A stretch of 64,000 nt of DNA, taken from an uncultured bacterium. GTDB lineage: Bacteria; Verrucomicrobiota; Lentisphaeria; Victivallales; UBA1829. How positions within the stretch are numbered: the stretch's first letter is position 1; each line of letters begins with the position of its first letter. Made by a program: the position numbers and the translations under genes. The notes under the pieces were generated by a model, which saw only the letters and a program-made list of their open reading frames with translations, was not told where the DNA came from and searched no databases. The stretch is taken from NCBI GenBank assembly GCA_902780135.1, contig CACZEK010000015.1:1-64000 (forward strand). Direction: 5' to 3'. Below are positions 34,910-43,699 of this stretch, piece after piece.

Positions 34910-35977
34910 ATGAAACCGTTTTTCTCCATCATCATGGCTTGCTGCAATGTCGAACCGTACATCCGGGAGGCAATGGATTCGGTGATGAAGCAGTCTTTCG
35001 GCGACTGGGAGTGCATTTGCGGCATTGAGGAGTCCAAGGACCGGACCGAAGAGATTCTGCAGGAAATAGCCGCCGGGGAACCGCGCATACGTATCTTTAC
35101 CCACCCGCGCAGCGGGTCGTGTTCCGCCACGCGTAATATTGGCATAGATATGTCCCGCGGGAAGTATGTGATCTTCCTCGACGGCGACGATACTATCGCG
35201 GACGGCTGTCTCGCCAGGCTTTATGACAGGATTTGCGCGAAACCGGATGCAGACCTTTATCCTTGCGTTATTCTGGCATACAATGAAATGACCGGAGAAA
35301 AAGAGACACGGGACAACTATCCCGCGGATGCTCCTGCGGAAATGTCCGGCACGGATGCGACGGTCCTGATAGAAGGATACAAGGGGATACCTTGTTCCAT
35401 GCTTCAGATGACGGTGTTCCGCCGGGAGTTTCTGGTCGAACACGATCTGAAGTGCATTTACGGCCTCAGGCGGCAGGACAGCGAGTTTTCGCCGCGGGCT
35501 CTTTATCTGGCGAAGCGGGTCGTCCCGCTTCATGAACCGTTTTATCTTTATCGGATGAATCAGAGTTCCGTGTCTTATTCAGCCCGTGGAGCCGGATACT
35601 TTCATAAGGACTGGGCGATCATCCTGAAATCACTTCTGTCGTTTTATGGCAGCGTTTCCAGGGAACCTGATTTCGACAGGCGGGTGGAATCCTGCTGGCG
35701 GCGTCAATGGTTTTCTCTGCTTCTTTATTTCTGGTTTGATCCGACGCAGATCAACAGTATCCCCCGGCAGAAGCGCCTTGAAACGCTGGGGCAGTTGTTT
35801 TCAGATGGATTTGGAGATTTCAACGCCTTTATGAAAAACGCTCCGTTTTCGAAGCGTGTCGCCGGCTGGTGGATTCGGGCTTTTGTACGTCATTCGTCGA
35901 TGCGCGGAATCGGTGAACTGTTCTTCAAAATGTATTTCTCTCTTTCGAAGAGAACGACTGCCAGCCATGTCAGCTAA
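34910..35977 (+). CDS. family 2 glycosyltransferase
   Basis: 355 aa from ATG 34910; AGGGG lies about 12 bases upstream, and an in-frame TTG at 34898 is less likely. The GT2 fold is evident: FFSIIMACCNVEPYIREAMDSV at the start, the ATRNIGIDMSRGKYV stretch, and FLDGDDTI with the DxD motif. The C-terminal half (SLLLYFWFDPTQIN and beyond) is specific and may bind acceptor or membrane. Its GC content is visibly lower than the first gene of the operon, as is that of the next gene, suggesting acquisition of this pair by transfer. Donor and acceptor unknown. Confidence 0.88.
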   Translation: MKPFFSIIMACCNVEPYIREAMDSVMKQSFGDWECICGIEESKDRTEEILQEIAAGEPRIRIFTHPRSGSCSATRNIGIDMSRGKYVIFLDGDDTIADGCLARLYDRICAKPDADLYPCVILAYNEMTGEKETRDNYPADAPAEMSGTDATVLIEGYKGIPCSMLQMTVFRREFLVEHDLKCIYGLRRQDSEFSPRALYLAKRVVPLHEPFYLYRMNQSSVSYSARGAGYFHKDWAIILKSLLSFYGSVSREPDFDRRVESCWRRQWFSLLLYFWFDPTQINSIPRQKRLETLGQLFSDGFGDFNAFMKNAPFSKRVAGWWIRAFVRHSSMRGIGELFFKMYFSLSKRTTASHVS

Positions 35978-36028
35978 TGCGGACCATTGCCTTCCTCCTG
36001 TGGGAATGATCGGAAAAGACGGAATACA

Positions 36029-37201
36029 ATGAAAAAAGTTTTGATCTACTATCGTTATTTCGGCTCGACTCTGGGGGGCGGGGAATATCTGCCTCTGACG
36101 TTCATAGCGGAATTGCAGAAAAACTGCGATGTTACATTGGCTCTTGAGTGGACTGAAAACGTGGAACGGGCGATCCGGATGTTTGAGATTCCGGTCGATT
36201 TTGCCCGCCTGAAAATAGTTCAGGTGATGCCGAAGTGGTTCCATTCCACGAGAAACGGTTTTTTCCTTTCCTACTATCGGTTCCGGCAACTGAGACGATT
36301 GGCGAAAAATGCGGATGTCTGCATTTCGCTTGCCAATATCATGGATTTCGGCAGGCCAGCACATCATTTCCTGATCACGATAGACATGGGAGATGAAGCC
36401 TTCAGCGATTTTCTTGCGGGACGTTCGCCGCGGACAACGCATCATACTCTGCCAAAAAGAATCCGTCGCTTCCTGATGGATCAGTGCCTGCGTCCGCTTT
36501 TGGGGATGCGGACCAAAAGGAGCATTATATGCGATCCGAAAGAGCATATTTATCCGAATTCCTTCTTTGCTGGAAATCTCCTGAACAGGTTTTACGGCGC
36601 ATACAACGGCACTGTTTTCTATCCGCCGACTATCTTTGATTTCAGCCAAAAGGATGTGCCGCGCGATCCGCTTCAAGTTGTGTATCTGGGGCGGATATCT
36701 CCGGCAAAACGCGTTGCCGATATCATTGAAATTGTGGAACAAGCCCGAGCAATATCCGGAGCAGATATTCGACTGACCCTGGCTGGGCATTCGGGGAAAG
36801 CGGCTTTTATGGAGAAGCTTTTAAAGCTTACGGAGGGGAAAAGCTGGATTCGTTTGCCCGGAGAAATGTTCGGCGAGGAAAAAGAGCGGTTCCTTCTGTC
36901 TGGCACGTACGCGATCCATGCGATGAGAACGGAGGCGTTCGGGATTTCGATCACGGAATACTTGAAAGCGGGATTGATTCCTATTGTTCCCGACGAGGGC
37001 GGCGCTTGCGAGGTGGTCGGCAACCGCGAACTCGTTTTCCATACGAATGAAGATGCGGCGAATATTCTGGTCAAACTGCTGAACGATCCGGGATTCCGCG
37101 AACGGCAGCGCAGTTTATGCAAGGAGCGCGCCAAAGCCTTTTCGAGAGCCGCATATCTGGAACGGCAGCACAGGGCGCTGAAAGAAATAACCGGGGCATA
37201 A
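36029..37201 (+). CDS. family 4 glycosyltransferase
   Basis: 390 aa from ATG 36029, preceded by a weak GGAA; the longer frame lacks support. GT-B fold: YFGSTLGGGEYLPLTF near the N-terminus, the donor-binding half with LQVVYLGRISPAKRV, LTLAGHSG, and the retaining EX7E motif in EAFGISITEYLKAG. It is the last gene of the three-gene glycosyltransferase cluster. Composition is AT-richer than flanking genes, in keeping with horizontal exchange of surface-glycan genes. The sugar is unknown. Confidence 0.88.
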   Translation: MKKVLIYYRYFGSTLGGGEYLPLTFIAELQKNCDVTLALEWTENVERAIRMFEIPVDFARLKIVQVMPKWFHSTRNGFFLSYYRFRQLRRLAKNADVCISLANIMDFGRPAHHFLITIDMGDEAFSDFLAGRSPRTTHHTLPKRIRRFLMDQCLRPLLGMRTKRSIICDPKEHIYPNSFFAGNLLNRFYGAYNGTVFYPPTIFDFSQKDVPRDPLQVVYLGRISPAKRVADIIEIVEQARAISGADIRLTLAGHSGKAAFMEKLLKLTEGKSWIRLPGEMFGEEKERFLLSGTYAIHAMRTEAFGISITEYLKAGLIPIVPDEGGACEVVGNRELVFHTNEDAANILVKLLNDPGFRERQRSLCKERAKAFSRAAYLERQHRALKEITGA

Positions 37202-37296
37202 GCGGGGAAATGCGAAGCCGGTACCGGTACCGCCCGTATCCGTTGCGATGCGGCGCCGGTGTTCCCGCCCCGCCGGGATTCGGTCGCCTGTCGCTG

Positions 37297-37512
37297 TTAG
37301 TTCCGTTCGTCCTCTTCCGCCCAGATCGCCAGAACGCGGCCGAGGGAGAAGGACAGGATGCTGAGGACGCAGCATGCGAGGGAGGCGACCCAGAAAAACG
37401 TGGAGGTGATTCCGGAATTGATCAGGTCGAGATAGAGCAGGATCAGCACCATCGGGAAGCCGATCAGCGCGAGTCCGATGGATATCACGTACAGTGCGAT
37501 TTTCAGTTTCAT
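37297..37512 (-). CDS. small two-helix membrane protein
   Basis: 71 aa with two hydrophobic helices (about residues 5-31 and 38-62) and a charged C-terminus EEDERN. No known family is recognised. That it is real is supported by a near-consensus promoter (37578-37606) and AAAGGA about 9 bases before the ATG. It is convergent with the glycosyltransferase operon, whose stop is 95 bp away. Confidence 0.7.
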   Translation of the reverse strand: MKLKIALYVISIGLALIGFPMVLILLYLDLINSGITSTFFWVASLACCVLSILSFSLGRVLAIWAEEDERN

Positions 37513-37577
37513 GGCAGGTCATTCCTTTCAAGGTGAAATCTGCCGGGTTCCTCTGAAGTCTTAAACCGGATTGATGT

Positions 37578-37606
37578 ACTATATCATGTTTTTTATGCAA
37601 TGTCAA
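37578..37606 (-). promoter_or_regulatory. promoter of the small membrane-protein gene
   Basis: Minus strand TTGACA (37601-37606), 17-bp spacer, TATAGT (37578-37583). Confidence 0.82.
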
Positions 37607-37771
37607 GCAAATTGCGATAAAAAAGCGCAAAAGGTTTCCGGTTGAACGGAACCGGGAAGGCCGCGGGGAAAAACGGACGCGGGACGAAGCGCGGCGGGAC
37701 AGGGGACGCGAATTCCCATCGGGAGCACACGGGCGGGGCGTCCCGCCGGAGGGCGCGGCGCGGACTTGCGC

Positions 37772-40006
37772 CTACTTCAGCTCGTAGCCGAAATTGAACA
37801 GCGCCTCGCCCGGTTCGTCGGCGCGGGCGTCCCGCAGGTCGGTCAGGTACGCGGCGAATCCCCGGACGCGCGGCAGCCCCATGACCTTGTCCGCCGTGAT
37901 CTGCGTGAGGATGCCGTGGTGCGAGACGCGGAAGACGTTGCCGCGGGCGTCCCGCATGTCGCCGTCGACCTGGATCGCGGCGCGCGTGGAGAGCAGGACC
38001 GGACGCCCGAAGACGAACTGTTCGGCGGGAACGGGCGACTTGCGGGCGAACGCCTCGAGTTCGGCGCGTTCGAGTTCGACCCACGCCTGCACCGAGGCTG
38101 CGCCGAGCCTGCCGAGTTCGCGCGCCGCGAAGGAATTGCAGCAGGGCAGGGGGAATCCGGTGCGGACCGTGAGACCCGGATACGGTTTCAGGAGCGTGAA
38201 ATGCTGGAGCGCGGTCACGCGGACGGTCTTTCCGCCTTTTTTGACGAACCGGTCGAGCGCGGCGGCGACGTCCGGCAGGGATTTCTGCGGGATGTAAAAC
38301 GGCAGGAGGAGCTCCTCGTGCGGCGAGGGATCGTCGGCAAGCTCGCGGACGACGGTCATGCCGGGCGACGGCGGACGCACCCCGCGCGGGAGGATGACAC
38401 ATTCCCGGATAGATTCGAGATCGGCGGGACGGCGGATTTGTTCGTAGTTAGCAAAAAGTTTTTTCAGGGAATCTGCGGCGGGATCGGGGCGTTCCTGCGC
38501 CGGGATGCTTTCCGCGAACGCCGTGAGCTCGCGCCGGACGGATTTCAGCACGCTCGCGGGCAGGAAGAAGTCTCCCTCGACCTCCGCATGAACCGGCGAG
38601 AAGACGAAATCCGGGGAGCCTTCGCCCTCGAACGCCGCCGCGAGGGAGTCCGGCGTGGCGGGATGCGCCGTGGCGGGCGCGAGTTCGAGCGGCTTGTGGA
38701 ACGTACGTCCGCAGAGGTCCGCGGTCAGCCCGGAGGCGTCGAGGCGCAGTTCGAGCGGGATCTCGGGACGCGGCGCGGGGAGCGACGCCACCCGGCGCGA
38801 GTAGTCCGAGGTGGATTCGCCGGTCTTGTATACGATCGAGCCGGGCGCGGCGGTCGTGTCCGCCGCCAGCCGTATCGTGCAGCGTTCGCCCTGGAGCGCG
38901 CGGTTCGCGCGGACGCCGTTGACCGTGAGCGAGGTCACGGAGACGGCGGGGCCCTCGTCGCCGGAACGCGGCTGGATGCGGAGCACGTCGCCGAGGTGGA
39001 TGCGCTTGGTCACGTCGATGACGGCGAATCCGTCCTTCGCGGAGACGACCGTGCCGCAGAGCTGGCCGGACGCGCCGAGCGAATCGTGCTTGACGAGCGT
39101 CTTCGCCGACGCCGCCGTGTAGAATCCCTCCGACCACTTGCGCCCGAACGTGTGCGCCATGCGGTCGCGGGCGGCGGGCAGCAGCGATTTGAACTCCTCC
39201 TCGCTCGTCGCGTCGAGCAGCATCCGGTAGGCGGACACGGCGTGCTCCACGTAGTCGGACCGGCGCAGGCGGCCCTCGATCTTGACGGACGCCACCCCGG
39301 TCGCGGCGATGCGCGGCAGGAGCTCCATCGTGCAGAGGTCCTGCACGGAAAGATAGAAGCCGTTTCCGGCGGACGTGTGGTAGCGGCGGCGGCAGGGCTG
39401 CTTGCACTTGCCGCGGTTGCCGCTCCAGCCGCCGAGCCAGCTGGAGAGCAGGCAGGACCCGGAGATGCAGCAGCAGAGCGCGCCGTGGATGAAGACCTCG
39501 AGCTCGACGGGCGGTTTCGAGGCGGAGATCGCTTCAAGTTCGGCGAGCGACGTCTGGCGTTCCAGGATCACGCGCTTCACGCCCAGTTCGTGCGCGAGCT
39601 CCAGCCCGGCGGTGTTGTGGATGCCGGTCTGCGTGGAGGCGTGGATTGTCAGGCGCGGGAAATAGTCGCGGAGCATGGCGACCACGCCGAGGTCCTGCAC
39701 GATGACGGCGTCCGGGTGCATGCGGTCGAGCTCGGCGAGCATTTCCGCCGCCTCCGGGATCTCGCTCTCCTTGATGAGCGTGTTCAGCGTTACGTAGAAT
39801 TTCCGCCCGTTTTTGTGCGCGTAGCGGATCACCCGCCCCATCTCGTCCGGCGTGAAGTTCCCGGTGCGTTCGCGGGCGTTGAACCGCTTGAGCCCGGCGT
39901 ACACGGCGTCCGCTCCCGCGTCGTAGGCGGCGAGGGCGCAGGATGCGTTTCCGGCGGGCGCGAGGAGTTCCGGTTTGTGCGGCATGAATTGGTTCGTGGT
40001 AGGCAT
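37772..40006 (-). CDS. peptidase U32-family protein (RlhA/TrhP-like)
   Basis: 744 aa from ATG 40006 (ATG 39985 is an alternative; neither has a clear ribosome binding site). The N-terminal U32 domain opens with ELLAPAGNASCALAAYDAGADAVYAG and carries the cluster-binding Cys segment SGSCLLSSWLGGWSGNRGKC plus KQPCR. The long C-terminal half resembles the collagenase-like extension of 23S rRNA C2501 hydroxylase RlhA. U32 proteins, first called proteases, are now linked to RNA hydroxylation; which RNA is modified here is unknown. It stands alone, divergent from the lol operon. Confidence 0.87.
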   Translation of the reverse strand: MPTTNQFMPHKPELLAPAGNASCALAAYDAGADAVYAGLKRFNARERTGNFTPDEMGRVIRYAHKNGRKFYVTLNTLIKESEIPEAAEMLAELDRMHPDAVIVQDLGVVAMLRDYFPRLTIHASTQTGIHNTAGLELAHELGVKRVILERQTSLAELEAISASKPPVELEVFIHGALCCCISGSCLLSSWLGGWSGNRGKCKQPCRRRYHTSAGNGFYLSVQDLCTMELLPRIAATGVASVKIEGRLRRSDYVEHAVSAYRMLLDATSEEEFKSLLPAARDRMAHTFGRKWSEGFYTAASAKTLVKHDSLGASGQLCGTVVSAKDGFAVIDVTKRIHLGDVLRIQPRSGDEGPAVSVTSLTVNGVRANRALQGERCTIRLAADTTAAPGSIVYKTGESTSDYSRRVASLPAPRPEIPLELRLDASGLTADLCGRTFHKPLELAPATAHPATPDSLAAAFEGEGSPDFVFSPVHAEVEGDFFLPASVLKSVRRELTAFAESIPAQERPDPAADSLKKLFANYEQIRRPADLESIRECVILPRGVRPPSPGMTVVRELADDPSPHEELLLPFYIPQKSLPDVAAALDRFVKKGGKTVRVTALQHFTLLKPYPGLTVRTGFPLPCCNSFAARELGRLGAASVQAWVELERAELEAFARKSPVPAEQFVFGRPVLLSTRAAIQVDGDMRDARGNVFRVSHHGILTQITADKVMGLPRVRGFAAYLTDLRDARADEPGEALFNFGYELK

Positions 40007-40015
40007 AGTGGAAAT

Positions 40016-40044
40016 AATATAACGCCGGAAGGTGAAAAAGGCAA
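40016..40044 (-). promoter_or_regulatory. possible promoter of the U32 gene
   Basis: Minus strand TTGCCT (40039-40044), 17-bp spacer, TATATT (40016-40021). The -10 lies only about 10 bp before ATG 40006, so the transcript would be nearly leaderless or ATG 39985 would be used. Confidence 0.5.
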
Positions 40045-40053
40045 CAACACGGC

Positions 40054-40082
40054 TTGAAAAAAGCGCGATTTCAAGGTATATT
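40054..40082 (+). promoter_or_regulatory. promoter of the lol-amidohydrolase operon
   Basis: TTGAAA (40054-40059), 17-bp spacer, TATATT (40077-40082). Confidence 0.75.
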
Positions 40083-40185
40083 TTATTTCTATAATGATTG
40101 AACGGGCGTCTTCCCGACGCCCCTGTCTTTGCAACCTGCCGGGGCGGCGCGTCCGTCCCGCGAAACGAATTGGAATTCACACGGA

Positions 40186-41502
40186 ATGAGTGTTCGGACG
40201 GAATGTTTTCTGGCGTGGCGGTACTTCAAGCCGAAACGCAGTGCGGTCAGCGTGATCACGCTGATCTCCGTGATCGGGGTGATCCTGGGCGTGGCGGTGC
40301 TGATCGTGGTGCTCGCCGTCATGACCGGATTCACCGACCAGACGAAGATCAAACTGCTGGAGACCGGGTCGCACGCCCAGATCCGCAAGCCCACGCGGCA
40401 TTACTCCACCAACCCGCGCGGCAACGCCGGGGTGTTCCTCCCCGAGGAGGCGGAGGACGTGGTGAACATCGTGAAGAAGAACGGCGGCCGCGCGCTCCCC
40501 GTGCTCGTCTCGCCCGTGCTGCTCCAGGTGAAGGAGGCGTTCAATCCGAAGGTGCTCGCGGCGTTCGACCCCGACATGGACACCGCCGGGCTCGACCTGA
40601 AGAGCGTCGTGAAGCAGGGCGAATATTCGCTCGGACGCGGCGAGATCGCGGTCAGCCAGGTCATCGCGAACGAGTTCGGACTTTCGATCGGCAGCAAGGT
40701 CCTGCTGCACTCGCCGTCGCGCCTCGCCAAGCTCATCGAACGCGACGAGTCCGGCAAGTACAGGATCTCCGAGAAATCCGAATACTACCTGCCGGGCGAG
40801 TACACCGTGTCGTTCATCTTCAGCTTCGACAAGTACGACTACGACCGCGACATCATGTTCCTCTCGCTCGACGACGCCGACCAGCTGTTCGGGCTGGACT
40901 GGGGCTGCGCCACGCACGTTTACGTGTGGGTGGACGATCCGTTCCACATCGACAGCTTCCTGGCGCCGCTGCGCGACCGGCTGTCGAAGAGCCATCCGGA
41001 CGTGACGGTGTACTCCTGGAAACAGCTGAACGGCCAGCTGCTGAGCGTGCTGGCGGTGGAGAAGAACATGATGTTCTTCCTGCTGGTCTTCATCGTGCTC
41101 GTGGCGGCGTTCAGCATCGCGAACACGCTCATCACGACCGTGATCCAGAAGACGAAGGAGGTCGGCCTCCTGAAAAGCATGGGCGCGGGGGCGTTCTCGA
41201 TCATGCGCGTCTTCATCATGCAGGGGTTCTTCGTGGGGATCATCGGGACCGCCGGCGGGGTGTTCCTCGGCTGGCTGGTCGTGGTGTTCCGCATGGACAT
41301 CCTGCATGCGATGCGCGTGGTCACGGGCCAGGAGATCTTCCCGAAGGAGCTGTACCTCTTCAGCGAACTGCCCGCGCACATCGTGTGGGGCGACGTGGCG
41401 CTGATCTCCGTGATCTCGATCCTGCTCTGCACCTGCGGCGCGCTGGTGCCCGCGATCCGCGCCGCCAACCTCGATCCCGCAAAGGCGCTGCGCTATGAGT
41501 GA
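40186..41502 (+). CDS. lipoprotein-releasing ABC transporter permease (LolC/LolE family)
   Basis: 438 aa from ATG 40186. The N-terminus FLAWRYFKPKR followed by a first membrane helix with ISVIGVILGVAVLIVVLAVM is the LolC/E signature. A large periplasmic domain and three C-terminal helices with the FtsX/MacB-type fold (LVAAFSIANTLI, KTKEVGLLKSMGA) complete it. Only one permease gene is present, so it may act as a homodimer like single-permease systems. It overlaps lolD by 8 bp. It extracts lipoproteins from the inner membrane for transfer outward, evidence for a diderm envelope. Confidence 0.93.
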   Translation: MSVRTECFLAWRYFKPKRSAVSVITLISVIGVILGVAVLIVVLAVMTGFTDQTKIKLLETGSHAQIRKPTRHYSTNPRGNAGVFLPEEAEDVVNIVKKNGGRALPVLVSPVLLQVKEAFNPKVLAAFDPDMDTAGLDLKSVVKQGEYSLGRGEIAVSQVIANEFGLSIGSKVLLHSPSRLAKLIERDESGKYRISEKSEYYLPGEYTVSFIFSFDKYDYDRDIMFLSLDDADQLFGLDWGCATHVYVWVDDPFHIDSFLAPLRDRLSKSHPDVTVYSWKQLNGQLLSVLAVEKNMMFFLLVFIVLVAAFSIANTLITTVIQKTKEVGLLKSMGAGAFSIMRVFIMQGFFVGIIGTAGGVFLGWLVVVFRMDILHAMRVVTGQEIFPKELYLFSELPAHIVWGDVALISVISILLCTCGALVPAIRAANLDPAKALRYE

Positions 41503-42178
41503 CACCAAAGATTTCCTGTCCGTACAGTCCGTTTCCAAACAGTTCAGGATCGGCTCCTCCGTGATCAAGGTCCTGCGCGGCGTGTCGTTCAACGCGGGCC
41601 GCGGCGAATGGACCGTGCTGCTCGGCGCGTCCGGGAGCGGCAAGACGACCCTGCTCGACATCATCGGCACGATCTCGCGCCCCGACGAAGGCTCCGTCGT
41701 GATCGACGGCGTGAACCCGGCGGAGCTGTCCGCTTCGAAACTCGTCGCGTTCCGCCGCAAAAACATCGGATTCGTGTTCCAGTCCTACCACATCCTGCCC
41801 GAGCTGAACATCCTCGAAAACGTGATGCTGCCCTCGCTGCTCGACGGCAAGCCGCCGCGCGAATGCAAAGCGCGCGCCCTCGACCTGCTGGAGCGCGTCG
41901 GCCTGAAGGACCGCATCGGGCACCGCGCCAACGAGATGTCCGGCGGCGAACAGCAGCGCGCCGCCATCGCCCGCGCCATGATGAACGAGCCGCGCCTCCT
42001 GCTGGCGGACGAGCCGACTGGCAACCTCGACTCCAAGACGGGGAAGGGCATCCTCGACCTCTTCCGCAAGCTCGTGGAAGGACACGGCACGACCATCGTG
42101 ATGGTCACGCACGACCGGGGCGTCGCCGACATCGCCGACCGCGCGATCGTGCTGAAAGACGGTGTGATCGCCAGGTGA
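41495..42178 (+). CDS. lolD: lipoprotein-releasing ABC transporter ATPase LolD
   Basis: 227 aa. All ABC ATPase motifs are present: Walker A GASGSGKTT, Q-loop FVFQSYHILPELN, signature MSGGEQQRAAIARAM, Walker B LLLADEPTGNLD and the switch His in MVTHD. The short length and NLD after Walker B are typical of the LolD/MacB group. Its start overlaps the permease stop, so the two are translationally coupled. Confidence 0.94.
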   Translation: MSDTKDFLSVQSVSKQFRIGSSVIKVLRGVSFNAGRGEWTVLLGASGSGKTTLLDIIGTISRPDEGSVVIDGVNPAELSASKLVAFRRKNIGFVFQSYHILPELNILENVMLPSLLDGKPPRECKARALDLLERVGLKDRIGHRANEMSGGEQQRAAIARAMMNEPRLLLADEPTGNLDSKTGKGILDLFRKLVEGHGTTIVMVTHDRGVADIADRAIVLKDGVIAR

Positions 42179-42183
42179 ACGCC

Positions 42184-43695
42184 GTGCGGATCATCCGGAA
42201 TGCGCTGATCTGCGACGGGACCGGGGGCGACGTTTACCCCGGCTCCGTCCGCATCGACGGCGACCGGATCGCCGAGGTCGTCCCGCGCGGGGAGATCTCC
42301 GGCGCGAAGGACGCCGAAGTCTTCGACGCGCAGGGATGCGTGGTCTCGCCCGGATTCATCGACGCGCATTCGCACTCCGACGCCACGCTGCTCGCCGCGC
42401 CAGACGCTTTCAGCAAGCGCACGCAGGGGATCACCACCGAGATACTGGGCAATTGCGGGCATTCGCTTTTCCCTGTAACTGAAAAAAATATTGACCAAAT
42501 CGCGTCGGACTGCGCCGCGGTCAGCGTGAAACCGTCGTGGAGCGACTGGCGGGATTACTGTGAGACGGTGGAGAATGTGCGCCCGGCGGTGAATTTCGCC
42601 GTGCTCTGCGGACACAACGCCTTGTGCGCGGCATACCCGAAGATTGAGGAGCAGTGTGCCGCGCTCGATAAGATGCTGGCGGAGGGATGCCCCGGACTAT
42701 CCAGCGGACTCCTGTACGCGCCGGGGCGCACCGTGCCGCCGTCCGACCTGTTGCGCCTGGCGGCGGTCCTGAAGCCGACGGACGCGATTTACACGACGCA
42801 CCTCAGAAGCGAGGGCGCGCGCCTGATCGAATCGCTGGAGGAGGCGGTCGCGTTCGCCTCGGCGGGCAGCGGACGTCTCCACGTGAGCCATTTCAAGACG
42901 GCGGGCGAGGCGAACTGGGGCAAACTGGACGCCGCGCTGGAACTGCTGGAGAAAGCCCGCGAGCGCGGACTGCGCGTCACTGCCGACCGCTATCCGTACA
43001 CCTGTTCCCAGACGAGTTTGAGCGTGATCCTGCCGCCGCGCTACGACTCCATGCGCGACCGCGAGATTCAGGAGAAACTGAGCGGCGATCCCGCCGAGTG
43101 CGAACGTCTGACCGCCGAACTGGCGGATTCCCGCCGCGTAAAGCGCGCGATCCTGACGGCGGTTTCCAAACCCGAATTCCTGCCGTACTGCGGCTTGACG
43201 CTCGAAGATTGCGCCGTCCGCGCCGGAATGCCCTCCGCGGCGGCGTTCGCGGTCGCGGTCCTGCGCGACGACGGTGCGCGGGCGATGGCGGCGTTCGGGG
43301 GGATGTCGCCGGACAATCTGCGGCGCATCCTGGCGGAACCGTGGGTGTGCTGCGGCACGGACGAGAATGCGCGTCCGCAGGACGAATCGCTCGGGCGCGG
43401 CCATCCGCGTTCGTTCGGGTCGTTCCCGCTGTTCCTGAAACTGACGGCGGAGCTCGCCGGTCTGCCGGAGGCCGTCCGCCGCGTGACCTCGTTCCCCGCC
43501 TCGCTGTTCCGCCTGAAAGACCGCGGCTTGATCAAGCTCGGTTATTTCGCCGACCTGACCGTGTTCGATCCGGCGAAACTCGACTGCAAGGCGGATTTCG
43601 CGCATCCGCACACGCCCGCCGAGGGCATCGTCCGCGTGTACGTGAACGGCGAACCCGCCGACGGCGGCAAACGCGCCGGCCGCGCCCTGGTCTGA
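42184..43695 (+). CDS. N-acyl-D-amino-acid deacylase-like amidohydrolase
   Basis: 503 aa from GTG 42184, which has AGGTGA six bases upstream; another in-frame GTG at 42175 overlaps the lolD stop. It is a metal-dependent amidohydrolase: DAHSHSD (metal ligands), the ITTEILGNCGHS segment with the Cys that replaces carboxylated Lys in D-aminoacylases, THLRSEG, VSHFKTAGEANWG and CCGTDENARPQ. The family hydrolyses N-acyl-D-amino acids or D-Glu derivatives. Its place in the Lol operon hints at an envelope-related role such as peptidoglycan fragment turnover; inference. Confidence 0.88.
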   Translation: MRIIRNALICDGTGGDVYPGSVRIDGDRIAEVVPRGEISGAKDAEVFDAQGCVVSPGFIDAHSHSDATLLAAPDAFSKRTQGITTEILGNCGHSLFPVTEKNIDQIASDCAAVSVKPSWSDWRDYCETVENVRPAVNFAVLCGHNALCAAYPKIEEQCAALDKMLAEGCPGLSSGLLYAPGRTVPPSDLLRLAAVLKPTDAIYTTHLRSEGARLIESLEEAVAFASAGSGRLHVSHFKTAGEANWGKLDAALELLEKARERGLRVTADRYPYTCSQTSLSVILPPRYDSMRDREIQEKLSGDPAECERLTAELADSRRVKRAILTAVSKPEFLPYCGLTLEDCAVRAGMPSAAAFAVAVLRDDGARAMAAFGGMSPDNLRRILAEPWVCCGTDENARPQDESLGRGHPRSFGSFPLFLKLTAELAGLPEAVRRVTSFPASLFRLKDRGLIKLGYFADLTVFDPAKLDCKADFAHPHTPAEGIVRVYVNGEPADGGKRAGRALV

Positions 43696-43699
43696 CGTT

